Shown here piece after piece: positions 5,299 to 8,533 of a stretch of DNA of 8,533 bases. Position 1 is the stretch's first letter; every line of letters begins with the position of its first letter. A program made the position numbers and the translations under genes. Source of the stretch: Spirochaetia bacterium (lineage in GTDB: Bacteria; Spirochaetota; Spirochaetia; Sphaerochaetales; Sphaerochaetaceae); NCBI GenBank assembly GCA_009929055.1, contig SABI01000104.1, positions 1 through 8,533 on the forward strand. Reading direction: 5' to 3'. Below the pieces are notes generated by a model. The model saw only the letters and a program-made list of their open reading frames with translations. It made no database searches and was not told where the DNA came from.

Positions 5299-7167
5299 CT
5301 ACTCGAGGTTCTTCTCTTCAAGGTATTCCCATCTTAATAGGCTCACCTCTAATTCTTTTTGACTTTCCTTGTAGCGCATAGTGAAATCTCTCATAGCGAG
5401 AGGATCAATTGAAGGGTCTGAGAAAGATGCTTCAAGAGAAGCAATCTCTTTTTCAAGAGAGGCTATTGTATCGGTTATCTTTTCTAATTCTTTTTTTTCT
5501 TTAAAGGTAAGTCCTTTCGTCTCTCTTTTAGGTCTTGAGTCTACTTTCTCTTTTATAATCTCATCTTTCTTACTAGCTTTCTCTTCTTCTCCCCTTTGTT
5601 CCCATTCACTATACGAATAGGGTGATTTTGAAATTTCTTTATCTTCTTCAAAGATGAAGAGGGTATCGCAAGAGGAATCTAAGAAAGCTCGGTCGTGAGA
5701 GGCAATTAATACACACCCTTCAAAGTTTGATAAAAAGAGTTCTAACTGACCGATGGTATCAATATCGAGGTCGTTAGTAGGTTCATCAAGAAGGAGGAAG
5801 TTTGGACTCTTTGCTAAGATACTTATTAAATAAAGGCGTCTTCTTTCTCCACCGCTTAGGAGAGAGATGGGCTGACGATGAAGAGAGATGGGAAATCCAA
5901 AGAGCTCTAAGAATTTAGCAGCACTTACACTTACCCCTTTTTCAATATAAATAAGGGGGGCAATATCACTCATAAAGTCGAGTACTGTTGTAGAAAAATT
6001 TATGAGGGCATCCACCTGGTCATAATAGCCTATGTGGGTATGAAATCCTCTTTCGATAGTTCCTTCATCACACTCTATTTCTTTGGCAATGAGATCAAGG
6101 AGGGTAGATTTCCCACTCCCATTTTCTCCAATGAGACCAACTCGTTCCATTGGTAAAAATGAGTGAGAGAAATTATCTATCACTTTTTTCCCATCATACC
6201 ATTTTGAGACATTCTCTATATCGACAATTTTTTTTGAACTTTTGACTGCTAAGGAAGTAAAATCTTTACGGGGAGCTTCTTGAACCACAATAGACTCTTG
6301 GAGGGCAGCTATTCTATCTATTCGTCCACTATCTTTTGTAGCCCGTGCTCTCGGACCTCGTTGTAGCCACTTGAGTTCAACCCTTAAAATAGATTTTATT
6401 TTCTCCTGTTCTGCTTTTTGTGCAGCGTACCGCTCTTCTCGCCTAATGAGATAGGTTGAATAGGAACCAGGATAGCTGTATAAAGAGCCACCATCAAGTT
6501 CAAAGATTGTTTGACACACATTTTCAAGAAAGTAGCGGTCATGGGTAACAATCATTGCTGTGATAGAATTACTTACAAGATAATTCTCAATCCATTTAAT
6601 TGTTTGAATATCGAGATGGTTAGTAATTTCATCAAGAAACACTAAATCATTCTTTGCTGCAAAAAGGCGACTGACTGCTACTTTTTTCACCCCTCCTCCT
6701 GAGAGGGTTCCCATAAGAGTATCAAGGGAGGGTCCATTGAGTTCACTCAAAAATGATTCATAGCGGTTTAATATATGCCAAGCATCTACTTCTTCTATGA
6801 GATGCTGAAGGTGTAGAATTTCTTTATGGCTTTTAGGGGTCTCTTTTTGCTTAAGGAGATAGTTGTATCGATTTAGAAGAGTGATATGAGGGTGAATTGA
6901 CGTATAGAGAAAATCTCTAACACTCATCTTCTCATCAATGTCTATTCGTTGAGAAAGGGTTGAAATGAGGATATCTTTTGCATAGCTAATAGTCCCTTCA
7001 TCACTTTCCATAGATCCATCTAGAAGTTTTAAAAGGGTACTTTTACCACACCCGTTTTGTCCAATTAGGCCAATACGAGTCCCTTTTTCTACAGCAAAGG
7101 TCACATTACTAAAAAGGGGACTATCTTTCAGAGTTTTTTCTAAATTATTAACAGAGATAACTACCAT
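5299..7167 (-). CDS. uup: ABC-F family ATPase, Uup-like
   Basis: A soluble tandem-domain ATPase of 622 residues without membrane segments. By family it acts on ribosomes, and Uup members are also linked to DNA transactions such as transposon precise excision. Domain 1 has Walker A GQNGCGKST (36-44), signature LSGGG (155-159) and Walker B FLDEITNHLD (177-186). Domain 2 has GENGSGKST (347-355), LSGGERRR (437-444) and LLLDEPTNDLD (458-468). The interdomain linker contains ELKWLQRGPRARATKDSGRI, typical of Uup. The last 80 residues form a charged coiled coil like the Uup C-terminal domain. Two departures stand out in domain 1: Ile replaces Pro in DEPTNHLD, and the signature lacks the usual Gln/Glu after LSGG. 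The ATG at 7167 matches the family N-terminus (MVVISVNNLEKT). An in-frame TTG at 7203 would encode a stretch overlapping the leader hairpin and is rejected. No strong ribosome binding site is visible. Confidence 0.92.
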   Translation of the reverse strand: MVVISVNNLEKTLKDSPLFSNVTFAVEKGTRIGLIGQNGCGKSTLLKLLDGSMESDEGTISYAKDILISTLSQRIDIDEKMSVRDFLYTSIHPHITLLNRYNYLLKQKETPKSHKEILHLQHLIEEVDAWHILNRYESFLSELNGPSLDTLMGTLSGGGVKKVAVSRLFAAKNDLVFLDEITNHLDIQTIKWIENYLVSNSITAMIVTHDRYFLENVCQTIFELDGGSLYSYPGSYSTYLIRREERYAAQKAEQEKIKSILRVELKWLQRGPRARATKDSGRIDRIAALQESIVVQEAPRKDFTSLAVKSSKKIVDIENVSKWYDGKKVIDNFSHSFLPMERVGLIGENGSGKSTLLDLIAKEIECDEGTIERGFHTHIGYYDQVDALINFSTTVLDFMSDIAPLIYIEKGVSVSAAKFLELFGFPISLHRQPISLLSGGERRRLYLISILAKSPNFLLLDEPTNDLDIDTIGQLELFLSNFEGCVLIASHDRAFLDSSCDTLFIFEEDKEISKSPYSYSEWEQRGEEEKASKKDEIIKEKVDSRPKRETKGLTFKEKKELEKITDTIASLEKEIASLEASFSDPSIDPLAMRDFTMRYKESQKELEVSLLRWEYLEEKNLE

Positions 7168-7172
7168 GTGAG

Positions 7173-7197
7173 CACAGTAGCCTAATGGGCTACTGTG
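7173..7197 (-). promoter_or_regulatory. Perfect 10-bp hairpin just upstream of the ABC-F start
   Basis: CACAGTAGCC and its exact complement enclose a five-base loop. The hairpin ends six bases before the ATG at 7167 and begins 13 bases after the small gene's stop. No T-run follows, so it is not a standard terminator. It occupies the place of the ribosome binding site and may control translation of the ABC-F gene, or stabilise or process the message. Confidence 0.5.
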
Positions 7198-7209
7198 TAT
7201 CAAGTCATC

Positions 7210-7386
7210 TTAATCTTCTTTTGTTGATTCATAGAGATTTTCATCTTCATCATCTACTCTTCTAGGTTTTTCAACTTGGTGTTTCACACTTTTACGCTTT
7301 TTCTCTAATACTTCAGAGATATCCCAATCTGGATCTCTCTCATAATCAGGTTTCCGTCTAATAGTATCTCTTAATCCACGCTTCAT
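7210..7386 (-). CDS. 58-residue highly charged small protein, unknown function
   Basis: A real-looking small gene. AAGGAG (7398-7393, minus strand) lies six bases before ATG, the best ribosome binding site in this gene cluster. The product starts MKRGLRDTIRRKPDYERDP, has a basic middle (VLEKKRKSVKHQVEKPRR), and ends in an acidic tail (VDDEDENLYESTKED). There are no Cys, membrane or signal segments, and it is predicted soluble or partly disordered. I do not recognise a family. It lies 53 bp after the rhodanese gene and 42 bp before the ABC-F start, all on the same strand, so it is probably co-transcribed with them. A nucleic-acid or ribosome-binding role would fit the charge pattern, but this is a guess. 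It does not look like a drug-sensing leader peptide: it is long, without the short-leader arrangement. Confidence 0.7.
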   Translation of the reverse strand: MKRGLRDTIRRKPDYERDPDWDISEVLEKKRKSVKHQVEKPRRVDDEDENLYESTKED

Positions 7387-7439
7387 TACTCACTCCTTTT
7401 GATAACCTTTATATAGATTGAAACAAGTACGTATGATTC

Positions 7440-7874
7440 TTATTGAACGAGTTCATAAGGCCATGTATTGATTCCACCAAAATCATATACATTAACATAG
7501 CCAAGAGAGACAAGCTTTCGAGATGCTTGAGCGCTGCGATTTCCACTTCTACAGTATACCAAAATTGTTGCATCAGTATCAGGAAGTTCTTGGGGTCTCT
7601 CTGCTGTTGTAATACTCTCATTTGGAAGTAGGATAGCATCTCTAATATGTCCACTATTAAACTCACTCTTAGTTCTCACATCAACAATAGTAACTGGTTC
7701 TTCTGAATCCATCATTTGCTTTGCTAGCTGAGGAGAAATCTTCCTGTATTGGGCTGTCATTGCTGTCACCACGTTTATCCCTTCTTCTTTATCTGCAGAT
7801 TGAGAGCGACCGGCACAGCTAACAAGCAGTACAAGTGTCCCAATTAATAGTAAAAATAATGTAGCTTTCTTCAT
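7440..7874 (-). CDS. Rhodanese-domain lipoprotein
   Basis: An envelope lipoprotein carrying a single rhodanese (sulfurtransferase) domain, 144 residues. The signal peptide MKKATLFLLLIGTLVLLVSC has lipobox LVSC, with Cys20 as the lipid-modified residue. Ser at -1 is common in spirochaete lipoproteins and less so in Gram-positives. The rhodanese fold runs from about residue 45: the VTIVDVR strand (Asp65), EFNSGHIRDAILLP (CDC25-like box), and the active loop VYCRSGNRSA with catalytic Cys108. It ends in DFGGINTWPYELVQ. All usual motifs are intact, so it may transfer sulfane sulfur or handle persulfides outside the cytoplasm. The start at 7874 is supported by AAGGAG seven bases upstream and by the signal peptide; a longer frame to 7922 is not. 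It follows the ktrA/trkA-type gene by 52 bp. Confidence 0.93.
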   Translation of the reverse strand: MKKATLFLLLIGTLVLLVSCAGRSQSADKEEGINVVTAMTAQYRKISPQLAKQMMDSEEPVTIVDVRTKSEFNSGHIRDAILLPNESITTAERPQELPDTDATILVYCRSGNRSAQASRKLVSLGYVNVYDFGGINTWPYELVQ

Positions 7875-7895
7875 GTTAGCTCTCCTTCCATGCAC

Positions 7896-7922
7896 TATGT
7901 ATAACAGCTTACATATTGTCAA
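7896..7922 (-). promoter_or_regulatory. Possible promoter for the rhodanese gene
   Basis: The minus strand has a perfect TTGACA (7922-7917), 15 bp from TACATA (7901-7896), with the ribosome binding site close after. The spacer is shorter than the preferred 17 bp, so this is tentative. It lies wholly in the 52-bp gap after the ktrA/trkA-type gene and would let the downstream genes be expressed separately. Confidence 0.35.
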
Positions 7923-7926
7923 GGTT

Positions 7927-8533
7927 TCATTTGGTATTAGCTTTTGTGAAATTAGCTATATCATCATTGTTTCCGATGACAACTAAATCATCAAGTTCTT
8001 TTAATATCATATTAGCATCGATATTCACAAAAGTTTTTTCTTCCCTTGAAATAGCTATAATATTGAGATTATATTTTGAACGGAAATTAAGGTCTCCAAT
8101 AGATTTTCCATCAAAGGCATCACTTAACGATACTTCTGTAATACTTATTCCATCTTCTAATTCAAGGAAATCGAGCGTTCTTAAGGTTGAAAGGGACTTT
8201 GCGAGTCTAATGCCACTATCTACTTCAGGGAAAATAACTTCAGCGCCTATTTTTTCTAACACCCTCCCGTGATCATCACTCATAGCTTTTGCAATAACAC
8301 GAGGAACTTTACATTCAATTACATTTAGGGTTGCCAAGATGTTTGATTCAATATCTTTACCAATACACACAATTACTGTTCCACATTGACTAATTCCTGA
8401 CTCCTCTAAGACCTCTTTATTAATACCATTTACTATATGGGCATGGGTAATATAGTCTTTTTCTGCACTCAATTTTTCTTCTTCTATATCGAGTACAATA
8501 ACGTTCTTTTTTGCCTTTGCGAGTTCTATAGCC
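7927..8533 (-). CDS. KtrA/TrkA-type K+ transport regulator, 5' end outside window
   Basis: Cytoplasmic regulatory subunit that gates a KtrB/TrkH-type potassium channel in response to nucleotides. The 201 visible residues begin inside the nucleotide-binding domain (AIELAKAKKNVIVLDIEEEK), where the acidic residue after VIVL typically binds the ribose of NAD(H). The RCK_N part continues through GTVIVCIGKDIESNILATL and PRVIAKAMSDDHGRVLEKIGAEVIFPE. The RCK_C part, ISITEVSLSDAFDGKSIGDLNFRSKYNLNIIAISREE to the end, is of the kind that can bind c-di-AMP in some bacteria. Only about 20 N-terminal residues, including the GxGxxG loop, should be missing beyond the edge. The in-frame TTG at 8472 is internal, since family sequence precedes it. 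The total of about 220 residues indicates single-copy KtrA rather than tandem TrkA. A channel gene is expected upstream, outside the window. Confidence 0.9.
   Translation of the reverse strand, partial: AIELAKAKKNVIVLDIEEEKLSAEKDYITHAHIVNGINKEVLEESGISQCGTVIVCIGKDIESNILATLNVIECKVPRVIAKAMSDDHGRVLEKIGAEVIFPEVDSGIRLAKSLSTLRTLDFLELEDGISITEVSLSDAFDGKSIGDLNFRSKYNLNIIAISREEKTFVNIDANMILKELDDLVVIGNNDDIANFTKANTK

Noticed and set aside
7168..7203. Upstream TTG start of the ABC-F gene
   Set aside because: The added residues would be encoded by the hairpin sequence and do not resemble the family N-terminus. The ATG at 7167 fits the usual start.
1..8533. CRISPR array, defence island, prophage or integrase
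   Set aside because: No spaced direct repeats, Cas-like, integrase or phage structural proteins are encoded. The only mobile element is the ISL3-type insertion sequence.

Overview
This is a low-GC window holding the ends of two chromosomal genes (uxaC at the left edge, a ktrA/trkA-type gene at the right edge) and a rearranged middle. The host is probably a spirochaete. The main hint is a lipoprotein signal with Ser just before the lipobox Cys (LVSC), together with low GC and uronate metabolism. This is an inference; a low-GC Firmicute is not excluded.

Left part (1-2489): the C-terminal two thirds of glucuronate isomerase and a 71-residue XRE-type regulator lie on +. They converge on a minus-strand PlsC-type acyltransferase that carries an unusual zinc ribbon and a C-terminal extension. 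The regulator and acyltransferase stops overlap by 8 bp.

Middle (2490-5298): a mostly non-coding stretch contains a good plus-strand promoter, a tRNA T-arm/acceptor-like minihelix and a long structured hairpin ending in eight T. Together these look like a candidate small RNA of about 200 nt. Next comes a complete ISL3-family insertion sequence (2953-4576, 1624 bp) with 24-bp imperfect inverted repeats and a perfect 8-bp target duplication (AACGATGT). It is inserted in the last codons of the toxin gene of a RelBE-like toxin-antitoxin pair. Joining the flanks across one copy of the duplication restores a 95-codon toxin. The inserted form keeps 82 native residues and takes eight terminal residues from the IS end. 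The antitoxin gene has a strong ribosome binding site, a 23-bp palindrome as probable operator, and a promoter overlapping it.

Right part (5299-8533): four minus-strand genes run in the order ktrA/trkA-type K+ channel regulator (partial), rhodanese lipoprotein, a 58-residue charged small protein with an excellent ribosome binding site, and an Uup-type ABC-F ATPase. A perfect 10-bp hairpin sits six bases upstream of the ABC-F start codon. The spacings of about 40-55 nt are compatible with an operon, although a promoter-like TTGACA lies before the rhodanese gene.

The most interesting parts are the unassigned structured RNA candidate with its tRNA-like module and the toxin gene whose end was rewritten by the IS. 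No known defence system, CRISPR array or complete tRNA gene is visible.
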